This document shows, piece by piece, positions 35,185 to 44,549 of a stretch of DNA of 64,000 nt (position 1 is the stretch's first letter; each line of letters opens with the position of its first letter). The stretch is from Tengunoibacter tsumagoiensis (GTDB taxonomy: Bacteria > Chloroflexota > Ktedonobacteria > Ktedonobacterales > Ktedonobacteraceae): NCBI RefSeq assembly GCF_003967535.1, contig NZ_BIFR01000001.1, positions 1,859,001 through 1,923,000 of the forward strand, read 5' to 3'. The notes under the pieces were generated by a model. It was given only the letters and a program-made list of their open reading frames with translations, was not told where the DNA came from and did not search any database. Made by a program: the position numbers and the translations under genes.

Positions 35185-36225
35185 TCACTCAGTTTCGCGA
35201 TAGGGCCATGCTCCAAGGAGTTCAACATTTAATTCCAGAGACACATGGGATTGCTTCAGGACCCGCTGGTGTGCCTCGATCATCAGATCCACAATATCCT
35301 GTGCCCGAGCTCCCCCCAGGTTCACGATATAATTTGCATTTTGCAGAGAGATCTGTGCATTGCCGCACGTCTTTCCTCGCAGGCCAGCCTTATCAATGAG
35401 GTCATGTGCAGTTGTATCGGGCGGATTTTTAAAAATAGAGCCAAGATGCAACTGGGAAGGTTCAGTCTGTTTGCGATACTCTCTGTGTTGATCCAATAGA
35501 GCAAGCAACTCTGTAGGATCTTGTCGATGAAGACGTAGTGCGAGCGTTACAATGAATTCGGCTGGACTGATAAGATGGTGGGCAGCGAGTAGCAGATTGC
35601 CATCTGGATCAATCTGTGCCGCAGGTTGTTTGCGAAAACGGCTATGGAGATAGCCCAACTCTAGATCGGCATGAACGTATCGTCGGAGCAGAGGATGAGC
35701 ATACTCATCTTCCATGGCGACATTACAGCCGCGAGCGTCCAGAACCTCGATCCATAAAAGGGCCTGCCCAAGATCCTGATTATGTGCGCCTGCATTGCTA
35801 ACCACCCCGGCTCCCAGGGTTCCTGGAATACCAATGCCAAATTCCAGGCCGCCCCAGCCAAGCGGGACAACCGCATGTAACAGTTCACTCCAGGTTACTC
35901 CAGCCGTAGCAGTCACAATAGCGGACCCATCGGGTTGTGTTTCGACCTGATAATTATGGGCATCCATGCGAGCCACAATCCCGCGCACTCCATTATCTGC
36001 ATAGAGCGTATTTGAACCAGATCCAACGACCAGCAGAGGCCAATGCTCTTGCGAACAGAGACCGATCAGATCTGCCAGCTCTCTGGGCGTTTCGAGTGTA
36101 ATCCACAGGTCGGCTTCACCTCCAACACTGAAGGAACTGTGTTGGGCCAGTGGTTCCTGACAATGAACTCGTTTATGAAAATGGTGAGACAGTACCTCAT
36201 AGGCACGATGAGTATCGAATACCAT
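35185..36225 (-). CDS. murB: UDP-N-acetylenolpyruvoylglucosamine reductase
   Basis: A 346-residue FAD/NADPH enzyme of peptidoglycan synthesis, making UDP-MurNAc from the enolpyruvyl precursor. The FAD-binding part has SFSVGGEADLWITLETPRELADL and VVGSGSNTLYADNGVRGIV; GIGIPGTLGAGVVSNAGAHNQDL is the glycine-rich loop; the reductase part has GSIFKNPPDTTA and ends LNVELLGAWP with the conserved Glu. ATG 36225 is preferred, 8 bases after AAAGGA; the ATG at 36234 touches that site. It is the only copy seen here. Confidence 0.92.
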   Translation of the reverse strand: MVFDTHRAYEVLSHHFHKRVHCQEPLAQHSSFSVGGEADLWITLETPRELADLIGLCSQEHWPLLVVGSGSNTLYADNGVRGIVARMDAHNYQVETQPDGSAIVTATAGVTWSELLHAVVPLGWGGLEFGIGIPGTLGAGVVSNAGAHNQDLGQALLWIEVLDARGCNVAMEDEYAHPLLRRYVHADLELGYLHSRFRKQPAAQIDPDGNLLLAAHHLISPAEFIVTLALRLHRQDPTELLALLDQHREYRKQTEPSQLHLGSIFKNPPDTTAHDLIDKAGLRGKTCGNAQISLQNANYIVNLGGARAQDIVDLMIEAHQRVLKQSHVSLELNVELLGAWPYRETE

Positions 36226-36404
36226 AGAGATCATTCCTTTCTACGCCTCAGGAAGCCTGGGCATGTTCAGCATGACCATTTTTCAGACATCCGAAGTATA
36301 GAAGAGCGAAATCACTAACTGTGCACAAAGAAGTGATTGATATCACATATCCATCACTATTTTATTATCGGCACCGTATCTCAATGCACTCTTAATGGAC
36401 TCAC

Positions 36405-38513
36405 TCAGTCTCTATTATCTGGTTGATGGTTGAGCGTTACAGTGACAGTAGCCGTAGAAGGTGGAATGGTAACAGCGCCTTCGTTGTTGTCCATGGAGCC
36501 ACTGGTGGTTGACGCAAGATTGCTTCTGAAGCCGGGGAGATTGAAGATCACATTATTGGTTGGAGTATCGCCCGAGAGCGTGAGTGTCACTGTCTTCCCA
36601 TCGTTCCCCATGGTTATGTGCATGCCCATACGGTGATTATCCAAGATCGGATAATTACTAATATCAATGACCTGCCCTCGTTTCATCCACTCCTCGGGCA
36701 CACCCCGTCCAACCAGGACGGTTCCATCAGTTCGTTGAGCAATGAATGAGTCAAGCAAAGCCTTGTTCATCTGGGCAATGCCCCAGGCATGCGGAGCCGA
36801 TCCCTGTCCATCGCTAGGATGATTGCCTTTCCAGGGGCTTGAGGTGATGCCAACACCATTTGATTCCCACCAGGAGTACGGGCCATCCATATTCTCATCA
36901 ATCATAAACTTGTAGACGCGAATGGCCTCTGGTCTGTATAGCCCGTTGCCACGCAAGCCCTCAGAGGCTGCACCAACCTGGTATGCCTCTGAAAAGCCAG
37001 GGAAACCACCAATATCATGTGCTGCTAGAATCCCGCGTAAGCGATTGTAGTTGTGATGGTAGGTGGCATCAATCAGATCAATTAATGGACCGGTCTGATC
37101 GGGGGCATTCAGCAGGTAGCCCTCCCAGCCCCAGGGAGCGATGGCCCAGAAGCTCAGGTTATTGGAATCTTGCGGCTGGGAGCAGCGATTTCGCGAGTTG
37201 GGCACATCGACTGCACAGGTGATAGAGCTCAGGCTATTCTTTTGTAGCGTTGTGTTCAGCTCGGTGTTGATAGAGTTGAGCAGATCAGTATACTGATATC
37301 TGGCCCAGTTGAGCTCACTGCTCTTTCCTAGTTTTTCTGTAATATACAGATAACTGGAGAGTCCCAGCAATGCCGCTTCGTCGTCCGCCGTCCAATTGCC
37401 CAGAGCATCAATGGTGTTTGAGCTATGCATCGTCTTGCCAGGACCAGTCCGGCTCGACTCAATACTATGTGTCGCGTTCTGAATAAGTGCAAAATTTTGA
37501 CGCACAAACTCGGCATCGCCAGTCTTCATGAGATACTCGGCCCAGGGCCATGCATACTTATAATTGAAGTCAGCATAGCATGCACAGTGCAGCGTCTTCA
37601 AAAAAGACTGCGCGTGCAGATAATCTCCAATCGCGATGTAGTAGAGCACAATGCCCAGGGCATCATGATCATAATACTTGTCATAGCCATTCTCGCCTGG
37701 ATGGATACTGTCGGCACTAAAGCTGGCATCATCGTCTTCGATGATCTTACTATAGATATAGCCAGCTTTATAAGCATCCGCCATGCGTTGATCGGGCAAT
37801 TGATTGATCTGTGCCAGGGCGGATAAGCGCTTATTCCAGTAGTTCTTCATATGGAGGTAATGTTGATCATATCCTCCTTGTGCGACAACGAGACGATCAG
37901 TAGGCCAGCTATACGATTGATTAAATTTATCAACGGCGATCACATAGTCATGATTGATTGTCTGATCAGGATGAACGGTAGAGCTGACCGCATTAAGTGC
38001 CAGTAAAGCATGGGGAGAGGGAGCTGGATCAAGCGTCACAGCGTCATGCCCATGGTTATAGACCGAGACACGTGAATAGACCAGAACAAAATCATGGCCA
38101 TTGATAAGCACTTTATCACCAAAGTTAGTGATCTTGATAATGCTGTTGTTGCGTTCAAATTCCGTTATATCGCAAGGAAGATAGCCTTCGCAGTTTGTCC
38201 AGTTGAGAGGATAGTTTCCTGAATCATAGATGCCAAAGTGTACCGTGAAGTTTTTGTCATTACCGATATCGAATGAGCCATTCATATGTGTTGTTGGCCC
38301 TCGTCCATCGCCTTCCCAACCTATGAGGCCAGCATCGGTAATGCCACCAGCGGCCCTCGACCTCTGTGGCAGTTGCATGATACCTGGAATTGTTGCCGCA
38401 AGGAGAGCTATTAGTACGTAGTAGATGTGTAGATAGTGCAGGTGTCTGCGCATGTACTGATTCTGTACATGTGTGTCATTCCAGGAGAGTACATTTAAGC
38501 ACCATTGCATCAT
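36405..38513 (-). CDS. Secreted six-hairpin glycosidase-like protein
   Basis: A 702-residue exported protein. ATG 38513 has AGAAGGAGG 6 bases upstream. A hydrophobic segment near residues 29-48 (IYYVLIALLAATIPGIMQL) acts as signal or anchor. A beta-sandwich N-terminal part is followed by an (alpha/alpha) barrel region resembling GH15/GH65-like glycosidases (EDDDASFSADSIHPGENGYDKYYDHDA; APWGWEGYLLN; APHAWGIAQMNKALLD). A beta-rich C-terminal domain ends TVTVTLNHQP. The acidic residues fit catalytic Glu/Asp, but exact positions and substrate (glucoside polymer or glycan) are inferred. Confidence 0.7.
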   Translation of the reverse strand: MMQWCLNVLSWNDTHVQNQYMRRHLHYLHIYYVLIALLAATIPGIMQLPQRSRAAGGITDAGLIGWEGDGRGPTTHMNGSFDIGNDKNFTVHFGIYDSGNYPLNWTNCEGYLPCDITEFERNNSIIKITNFGDKVLINGHDFVLVYSRVSVYNHGHDAVTLDPAPSPHALLALNAVSSTVHPDQTINHDYVIAVDKFNQSYSWPTDRLVVAQGGYDQHYLHMKNYWNKRLSALAQINQLPDQRMADAYKAGYIYSKIIEDDDASFSADSIHPGENGYDKYYDHDALGIVLYYIAIGDYLHAQSFLKTLHCACYADFNYKYAWPWAEYLMKTGDAEFVRQNFALIQNATHSIESSRTGPGKTMHSSNTIDALGNWTADDEAALLGLSSYLYITEKLGKSSELNWARYQYTDLLNSINTELNTTLQKNSLSSITCAVDVPNSRNRCSQPQDSNNLSFWAIAPWGWEGYLLNAPDQTGPLIDLIDATYHHNYNRLRGILAAHDIGGFPGFSEAYQVGAASEGLRGNGLYRPEAIRVYKFMIDENMDGPYSWWESNGVGITSSPWKGNHPSDGQGSAPHAWGIAQMNKALLDSFIAQRTDGTVLVGRGVPEEWMKRGQVIDISNYPILDNHRMGMHITMGNDGKTVTLTLSGDTPTNNVIFNLPGFRSNLASTTSGSMDNNEGAVTIPPSTATVTVTLNHQPDNRD

Positions 38514-38929
38514 GGTCGTCCTCCTTCTGTCAGCAGTAGACCATGATCTGATCCAAATGGTCAATGGAAATGCTGACAACGGTAAGGCGCAGCTTTCTGC
38601 CCATCTGTGGAGAGCGGCATCGTTTCCAGTCTTCACCTGGCACCGGGCTTCGTGCAGCAGTCATCCAATTCTATCTGCATAGGAAGCTGCCTCTGGCTAC
38701 AGGGTGTCTTGATCTTCGTCGATGTCTGTATCATACCCCAAAGATATGGGAATAGTAATAGTAATCGATTGCGATGAGCCAGCCAGATTTTAGCATGCAT
38801 TGATAGGCGGCTTCTCTCCATGTTACAGTGTGCGTGCCCACACAGAAAGAGACGCAATGGATCAATGATGGACCCATGTGCGTTATATTGATTGAGAGAG
38901 CAGGCAAAGAACTCTCGTGGAGAAAATAT
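38514..38929. other. 416-bp spacer with no recognised feature
   Basis: This divergent spacer must contain promoters for the glycosidase-like gene and for dhaL. The rightward frame opens at 38828, but its first 34 residues have no ribosome site or family features. I see no RNA, repeat or gene. Confidence 0.3.
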
Positions 38930-39565
38930 ATGGCAGGTTCAAGTCTAGAGACAGTGAGGTTTGTGGTCAAGACCATTGCGGAGACCGCGATTGAGAAAGA
39001 GAAAGAGTTTAACGAGTTAGACTCCGCAGCAGGGGATGGCGATTTTGGTACCACATTGGCGCGGGGTTTTCGTTCGTTATTGGCCGAGTGGAAGAGATTA
39101 GAGAAAGACACTCGAACAGGTGAGTTCTTGAAGGACGTCACACTTATTCTCATTCGCTATATGGGAGGCACCTCTGGACCTATCTGGGGGACTGCTTTTC
39201 TTCGAGCTGGCACAGCGGCTGGGGATAAACAAGAATTACATCGGGCTGATGTGAGCGAAATGTTCCAGGCAGCCGTCCAGGGAATTGAAGAGCGTGGACG
39301 AGCTAAACTAGGCGATAAGACCCTGCTCGATGCACTTATTCCAGCAGTTGAGAGCTTAACGAAAGGGTTGAGTTCGTCAAAAACAGACAAAGAAGTACTG
39401 GCAGAGGCGGCCAGAGTTGCACGAGCGAGCGCAGAGGCCACCAGAGACCTTGTCGCCAAACGTGGACGAGCATCTTATACAGGCGAAGAGAGCCAGCATG
39501 CACCTGATGCAGGGGCGATGGCTGTGGCGATCCTCTTTGAGAAGATAAGCGATAGCTGGATGTGA
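38930..39565 (+). CDS. dhaL: DhaL-like (DAK2) protein, orphan
   Basis: A 211-residue protein of the DAK2/DhaL family, which holds the ADP-binding subunit of dihydroxyacetone kinase. The signature SAAGDGDFGTTLARG carries the Mg2+-binding Asp pair, GGTSGPIWG is the Gly-rich loop, and SQHAPDAGAMAVAI is the usual tail. ATG 38930 follows GGAG at 7 bases. No DhaK or DhaM gene is nearby, so its substrate is uncertain: it may partner with a distant DhaK, or belong to fatty-acid kinase FakA-like or other DAK2 users. Confidence 0.85.
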   Translation: MAGSSLETVRFVVKTIAETAIEKEKEFNELDSAAGDGDFGTTLARGFRSLLAEWKRLEKDTRTGEFLKDVTLILIRYMGGTSGPIWGTAFLRAGTAAGDKQELHRADVSEMFQAAVQGIEERGRAKLGDKTLLDALIPAVESLTKGLSSSKTDKEVLAEAARVARASAEATRDLVAKRGRASYTGEESQHAPDAGAMAVAILFEKISDSWM

Positions 39566-39643
39566 TGCAAGGTTTCTCTCTAAAATGCACTCTCACCAGT
39601 CTATCGCTCAAGTAATCGCAAAATGTTTTTCTGCCAGGCCTGA

Positions 39644-39674
39644 AGAGAAGAGTCCAACTCTTCTCTCTTTTTTT
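39644..39674 (+). terminator. Terminator of dhaL
   Basis: AGAGAAGAGT (39644-39653) and ACTCTTCTCT (39657-39666) form a 10-bp stem with loop CCA, followed by seven T. Confidence 0.88.
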
Positions 39675-39843
39675 ACGTATCTGACGTACTCCATACTATG
39701 ACGTGGAAAAATTTTTGGGCGAAGAATAGAGTGGTTTATATCTACATCTAGACCTCTGACTTATCCGTGATGATATGTGAGAGGCAGATCTGTTTCTCTG
39801 TGCTGCTAAAGCGGAAAAATATGTGGCCGGTGACGGTCTCTAG

Positions 39844-41493
39844 ATGGATAATAGAAACTATATGCGAAGAAATACGCGAGGTCTACGGCGTCTTGCGCGT
39901 GAAAAATTTGGCTATGATGAACTGCGTCCAGGGCAGGAAGCGGCCATTAAAGCTATTTTAGCTGGTCATGATACGCTGGTTATTCTTCCCACAGGTCTGG
40001 GAAAATCGATGATCTATCAGTTTACAACACTTCTGTTATCAGGCGCTGCCATTATTATCTCCCCCTTAATTGCTCTCCAGCGGGATCAAGTTGAAGCGAT
40101 TGGAGAGATGGAGGTAGGTGAGGCAGCGTTTATTAATTCTACAATGCGTGAAGCGGAACGGCGTGCCGTCTTTCAAAAGTTGAAAGAAGGCAAGCTAAAG
40201 TTTCTCTTTCTTGCCCCTGAGCAATTTAACTGCGATGATATTCTTGAACATTTAAAAGAGCAGCCACCGGCTTTATTTGTGGTTGATGAGGCCCATTGCG
40301 TAAGTGAGTGGGGACATGATTTCCGGCCTGAGTACCTGCGCTTAAACTCCGTTATTGAGGCGCTTGGACATCCAACGGTCGTCGCATTGACGGCAACGGC
40401 TGGCCCACGGGTTCGAGAAGAGATCATTGAAAGCTTAAGTATGCGTGAGCCTGAGGTCATTGTTCGTGGTTTTGATCGTCCCAATATCTGGTTGGGGGTA
40501 GAGAAGTTTTATAAAGAGGCCGATAAGCGCAACGCCTTGTTGGAGCGCGTGCTAGAGGCGGATAAGCCAGGTATTGTCTATACCGCCACGCGTAAACATG
40601 CCGAAGAGATTGCACAGGCACTGACAGACAAAGGGATCAGTGCAGCCTATTATCACGCGGGCATGCGAGCGATTGAGCGCGAACAGGTGCAAGAGCAATT
40701 TATGGATGATGAAGTGGAGGTCATCGTAGCGACAGTGGCCTTTGGAATGGGGATTGATAAGCCAAATGTGCGCTTTGTCTACCACTATGATATCAGCGAT
40801 TCGCTGGATTCCTATTACCAAGAGATTGGGCGAGCGGGACGCGATGGCCAGGAGGCCGAGGCTATCCTCTTTTACCGTGAGGAAGATCTTCGTATTCATC
40901 GTTTTTTTGCCGGCGTGGGACGGGTAGATATCGACCAGGTGGGCCAGGTTGCCAAAATTATTGGTTTTTATCAGGGGCCAGTGGTCCTGCAAGAGTTAAG
41001 TGAAAGAACGCATCTCTCGCGCTCAAAATTGGCTGAAGCCCTGTCGCGCCTTGAGGAGGTTGGTGTCGTCAAATCTTTGCCCAGCGGTGAGGTTGTGGCG
41101 AGTGAACACCACTTTGACTTAGATGAAGCTCTGCAAGATGCCATCGATGCCCATCAATCGCGACGTGAATTCGATCGCTCGCGTATAGAAATGATGCGTA
41201 GCTACGCTGAGCTACATGCGTGTCGTCGTGAATTTTTACTCAATTATTTCGGGCAGGAATCCGTCTCTTCTTGCGACTATTGCGATAACTGTGATGCAGG
41301 TATTGTTGTAAGCGAGAATGGCGAGCCGCTTCCGTTTCCGCTGAATTCGCGTGTTCAGCATAAAGTCTGGGGTGAGGGACTGGTGCTGCGTTATGAAGGC
41401 GATAAGATGGTCGTGCTCTTCGATGAAGTAGGGTACAAAACGCTGGCGATCGAAGTCGTTGTCTCACGCGCCTTGTTGACGCTCGTCGAATAG
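39844..41493 (+). CDS. RecQ-family DNA helicase with Tudor-like tail
   Basis: A 549-residue ATP-dependent helicase. Walker A LPTGLGKS (48-55) and D148-E149-A150-H151 (VVDEAHCVSEWGHDFRPEY) are intact. Motif VI is YYQEIGRAGRDG. The zinc Cys cluster lies at HACRREFLLNYFG...CDYCDNC (about 459-482), as in RecQ. The winged-helix part is short, and there is no HRDC domain. Instead the C-terminus has a small beta domain RVQHKVWGEGLVLRYEGDKMVVLFDEVGYKTL, which resembles the PcrA/UvrD C-terminal Tudor domain that contacts RNA polymerase. The ATG at 39844 has a weak ribosome site. Confidence 0.88.
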   Translation: MDNRNYMRRNTRGLRRLAREKFGYDELRPGQEAAIKAILAGHDTLVILPTGLGKSMIYQFTTLLLSGAAIIISPLIALQRDQVEAIGEMEVGEAAFINSTMREAERRAVFQKLKEGKLKFLFLAPEQFNCDDILEHLKEQPPALFVVDEAHCVSEWGHDFRPEYLRLNSVIEALGHPTVVALTATAGPRVREEIIESLSMREPEVIVRGFDRPNIWLGVEKFYKEADKRNALLERVLEADKPGIVYTATRKHAEEIAQALTDKGISAAYYHAGMRAIEREQVQEQFMDDEVEVIVATVAFGMGIDKPNVRFVYHYDISDSLDSYYQEIGRAGRDGQEAEAILFYREEDLRIHRFFAGVGRVDIDQVGQVAKIIGFYQGPVVLQELSERTHLSRSKLAEALSRLEEVGVVKSLPSGEVVASEHHFDLDEALQDAIDAHQSRREFDRSRIEMMRSYAELHACRREFLLNYFGQESVSSCDYCDNCDAGIVVSENGEPLPFPLNSRVQHKVWGEGLVLRYEGDKMVVLFDEVGYKTLAIEVVVSRALLTLVE

Positions 41494-41671
41494 TTTATCG
41501 GCCAGAATATTGAGATCTGTGAATCTAGCACAGAGAGGCCAGGGTATAATAGGGGCGAACAGACCGTTCGCCCTCTATAGGCCAGACTACCAGCAGTGTT
41601 TAGCATAGTCAGGTAGAATGATAAAGCGATCAATTTGAAAAGGAAATATGAAAATGTATTAACATTCTTAT

Positions 41672-41717
41672 TACTTATGACGTCATAAGTAGGTATAAGT
41701 GGAATGATGTATCATTC
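41672..41717. promoter_or_regulatory. Two dyads in the Opp operon promoter region
   Basis: TACTTATGACGTCATAAGTA (41672-41691) is a perfect 20-bp palindrome. GAATGAT-GT-ATCATTC (41702-41717) is a second dyad. Between them lies TATAAG (41694-41699), a likely -10 box, with the first palindrome covering its -35 position. This is a good place for a repressor or activator to control the operon. Confidence 0.7.
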
Positions 41718-41782
41718 TTGCTAGTTTCCAGGAACAGAATAGAAAGATGTGCAATTGTCCTTTATTTTTCTAAGGAGGCAAG

Positions 41783-43480
41783 ATGCGTAGTCGAACGAAT
41801 GGTTATCTGACACGGACCCTGTTCTCTCTGCTAGCCCTACTGACGTTAATCTTGAGTGCCTGTACTGCATCCGGGACGTCACAATCGACCTCGACCAGCG
41901 ACAAGCCTGTCCAGGGAGGGACCTGGATTGATGATCTGACGAATGAGCCCGATTCATTGATTCCTAATGGAGGAACCCAGGATTTTAATACTCTGGTCGA
42001 TCAGGCCCTCTATTCGCCCCTCTTTGTAGGAAATGCCCAGGGTAAGATTACGGCCAACCTGGTAACTGAGGTACCTGACTATACTAACGGGGATATTAGT
42101 AAGGATCTCAAGACCTGGATTTTTAAATTAAAGCCGGGCCTTCTCTGGTCTGATGGCCAACCTCTGACTGCCGAGGATGTAGATTATACCTGGAAATTAT
42201 GGACAAATCCAAAATTCGGGGCTGCCAACACCAATGGCTATAATCTGATTACCTCTACCGATGTCTCCGCCAATAAACTCCAGATCACCTTTCATTTAAA
42301 GCAGGCCTATGCGCCTTTCCTCGCAGTCTGGACGGATGGACGTACATCACCGTTACCAAAGCATCATTTTGAGAGTATGGACCCCTCCGAGATCCTGAAG
42401 TCGCCTGATAATCTCAAGCCAACCGTCGTCAGCGGCCCCTTTACCATTAGCGAGAGCGTTCATGGTGATCACTATACGCTGGTGCGCAACCCGAAATATT
42501 TCCGCGCCTCAGAGGGATTACCCTACCTCAATACGCTTATCTTCCGTCCCATTGCCTCACAGGAGACCATTCTCAATGATTTCAAGGCTGGAAGTATTAC
42601 CTCATCCTATTTTCTGGATGTAAGTAAGACCTCGACGTATAAAGCGGTTTCCAATTATCATCTGGTAACGAATCCAAATGCTTCCAACTACGAATTTATC
42701 GCCATCAACTTCAACAATCCTATCCTGGGCAACCATGTGGAGGTGCGTAAAGCGATGGCCATGGCCATTGATCATGATGCATTGATCAAGGATGCGCGTC
42801 AGGGCCAGGCAGTTCCATTGTGTACAGACCATGGTCAGTCCTATAATCCAGGGTATCAAAAGGATGCTCCCTGTCCAAAGTATGATCTGAATGCAGCCAA
42901 TAAGCTGCTGGATGATAATGGTTGGGTTAAAGGAAGCGATGGTATTCGTAGTAAGGATGGTCAGCGGCTCGAATTCCGCTATGCCACGACCTCGGGCAAA
43001 CCCTGGCGACAGGCCGATGAAGACCTCATTCAGGCGAATTTTCTGAAGATTGGTATTAAACTGAATATCGATAATCAGCCTTCGAGCGTCTTCTTTGGTC
43101 CCTATATGAATGGTGGGCACCACGATCTGGCGGAGTATGAGAACTCCTGGACCTATGACCCTGATGATGCCCCATTGGTAAGCTGTAGCCAGATTCCCAC
43201 CAACAATGGAGGAAAGGGCCAGAATCGTACCTTCCACTGTGATCCCGAAGTGCAGAATCTGCTGGTGCAGGAGGAGACCTCCGCTGATCCAGCCGTACGC
43301 CAGGATGCCTTTAATAAAGAGCATCAGATCTACCTGACCGATTTTCCTTTTATTATCCTGTATAGTCCAGTCGATCTCTCGATGGCGAAGAATACGGTGC
43401 ATAATTATCTGCCCGGCCCAATGGGAGCGCTTGAGACCGTGAATGTGTGGGAGTGGTGGTGCTCAGGGGGGAAATGTTAA
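41783..43480 (+). CDS. oppA: Peptide ABC transporter substrate-binding lipoprotein
   Basis: A 565-residue SBP family 5 protein. A lipobox signal LTLILSAC (Cys27) predicts membrane anchoring after lipid attachment. Family motifs include VQGGTWIDDLTNEPDSLIPNGG, LKPGLLWSDGQPLTAEDVDYTWKLW, and a C-terminal peptide-contact segment HQIYLTDFPFIILYSPVDLSM. AAGGAGG precedes the ATG. It binds oligopeptides or similar ligands and is first in a five-gene transporter operon. Confidence 0.92.
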   Translation: MRSRTNGYLTRTLFSLLALLTLILSACTASGTSQSTSTSDKPVQGGTWIDDLTNEPDSLIPNGGTQDFNTLVDQALYSPLFVGNAQGKITANLVTEVPDYTNGDISKDLKTWIFKLKPGLLWSDGQPLTAEDVDYTWKLWTNPKFGAANTNGYNLITSTDVSANKLQITFHLKQAYAPFLAVWTDGRTSPLPKHHFESMDPSEILKSPDNLKPTVVSGPFTISESVHGDHYTLVRNPKYFRASEGLPYLNTLIFRPIASQETILNDFKAGSITSSYFLDVSKTSTYKAVSNYHLVTNPNASNYEFIAINFNNPILGNHVEVRKAMAMAIDHDALIKDARQGQAVPLCTDHGQSYNPGYQKDAPCPKYDLNAANKLLDDNGWVKGSDGIRSKDGQRLEFRYATTSGKPWRQADEDLIQANFLKIGIKLNIDNQPSSVFFGPYMNGGHHDLAEYENSWTYDPDDAPLVSCSQIPTNNGGKGQNRTFHCDPEVQNLLVQEETSADPAVRQDAFNKEHQIYLTDFPFIILYSPVDLSMAKNTVHNYLPGPMGALETVNVWEWWCSGGKC

Positions 43481-43567
43481 GCCTGTTTGATTGATTGAGC
43501 CTGGTCTGGAAGCTGTCCGCTACAATGGAAGGATGTGGGAGCTTCCAGACTTTGTGCGGAGGAATTT

Positions 43568-44530
43568 ATGGGGCGATATATTATTCGTCGCTTGTTGCAA
43601 GCGATCCCGTTACTCTTCCTATTGTCGATTGCGATGTTCCTCTTAATTCATGCTATGCCAGGAGGTCCGGATGAGGTTCTGAACAATCCGAACCTGGATA
43701 ATGCGGGCCAGCAGGCGCTACGAGCTGAATTTGGCCTGGATCAGCCACTCTATATCCAGTATTTCAAGTGGTTGGGAAATAGCCTGGTGGGTAATTTTGG
43801 CTTCTCATTCTCAACGCATCAGCGCGTCTCTGAGATCCTGGCACAGCGGTTGCCAGCGACGTTACAGTTATTTGGGGTGGCACTGGTCGTTGCGCTCGGG
43901 CTGGCCATCCTGCTTGGTGTGCTCTCGGCGGTCCGACAGAATACAAGTGTCGATTATATTTTGACCGTCATCTCCTACTTTGGTATTGCTCTACCAGCGT
44001 TTATCCTGGGACTCTTTCTCCAAGATATCTTTGCAGTGCAGCTCCATCTTCTGCCAGTCTCAGGCACAACGACATTGGGGGTTGATTTTGATCCCTTCAA
44101 TGCCTTCTATGATCATTTCTTACACCTGATCCTGCCCACATTAACGCTCTCTCTCTTGTTTGTCGCCAGTTGGAGCCGCTACATGCGTTCGAGCACAATC
44201 GAGGTCTTGAAGCAGGATTATATGCGTACGGCGAGAGCTAAGGGCGCGTCGCCTGTGGCGATGCTCTTTCGGCATGCGTTGCGCAATGCTGTGATCCCTT
44301 TGATTACTGTGGTCGCGATCGAATTTGGTTCTATTGCAGGTGGGGCGACGATTACAGAGCGTATCTATGCGTGGCCGGGGATGGGATCGCTCTTTTTCTA
44401 CTCATTAGAAGTGCGCGATTATCCTGTTCTGCTGGCGATGTTAGTTCTCAGTGGAACATTCGTGATCTTTTTTAACCTTGTTGCGGATGTGTTGTATGGC
44501 ATCATGGACCCTCGTATTCGCTACTCGTAG
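43568..44530 (+). CDS. oppB: Peptide ABC transporter permease (OppB type)
   Basis: A 320-residue permease with about six membrane segments. Start ATG 43568 has GGAGGAATTT immediately before it; the upstream 11 residues in the frame are unlikely to be translated. The EAA-type loop RTARAKGASPVAMLFRHALRNAVIPLITV is the NBD-contact site, with GGATITERIYAWPGMG at the end. N-terminal LLFLLSIAMFLLIHAMPGGP is typical for OppB/DppB. Confidence 0.92.
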   Translation: MGRYIIRRLLQAIPLLFLLSIAMFLLIHAMPGGPDEVLNNPNLDNAGQQALRAEFGLDQPLYIQYFKWLGNSLVGNFGFSFSTHQRVSEILAQRLPATLQLFGVALVVALGLAILLGVLSAVRQNTSVDYILTVISYFGIALPAFILGLFLQDIFAVQLHLLPVSGTTTLGVDFDPFNAFYDHFLHLILPTLTLSLLFVASWSRYMRSSTIEVLKQDYMRTARAKGASPVAMLFRHALRNAVIPLITVVAIEFGSIAGGATITERIYAWPGMGSLFFYSLEVRDYPVLLAMLVLSGTFVIFFNLVADVLYGIMDPRIRYS

Positions 44531-44549
44531 CCGTTCTGTAGAAAGGTCG

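Noticed and set aside
42602..43402. 266-codon leftward frame inside oppA
   Set aside because: It is an antisense shadow of a gene with complete family motifs.
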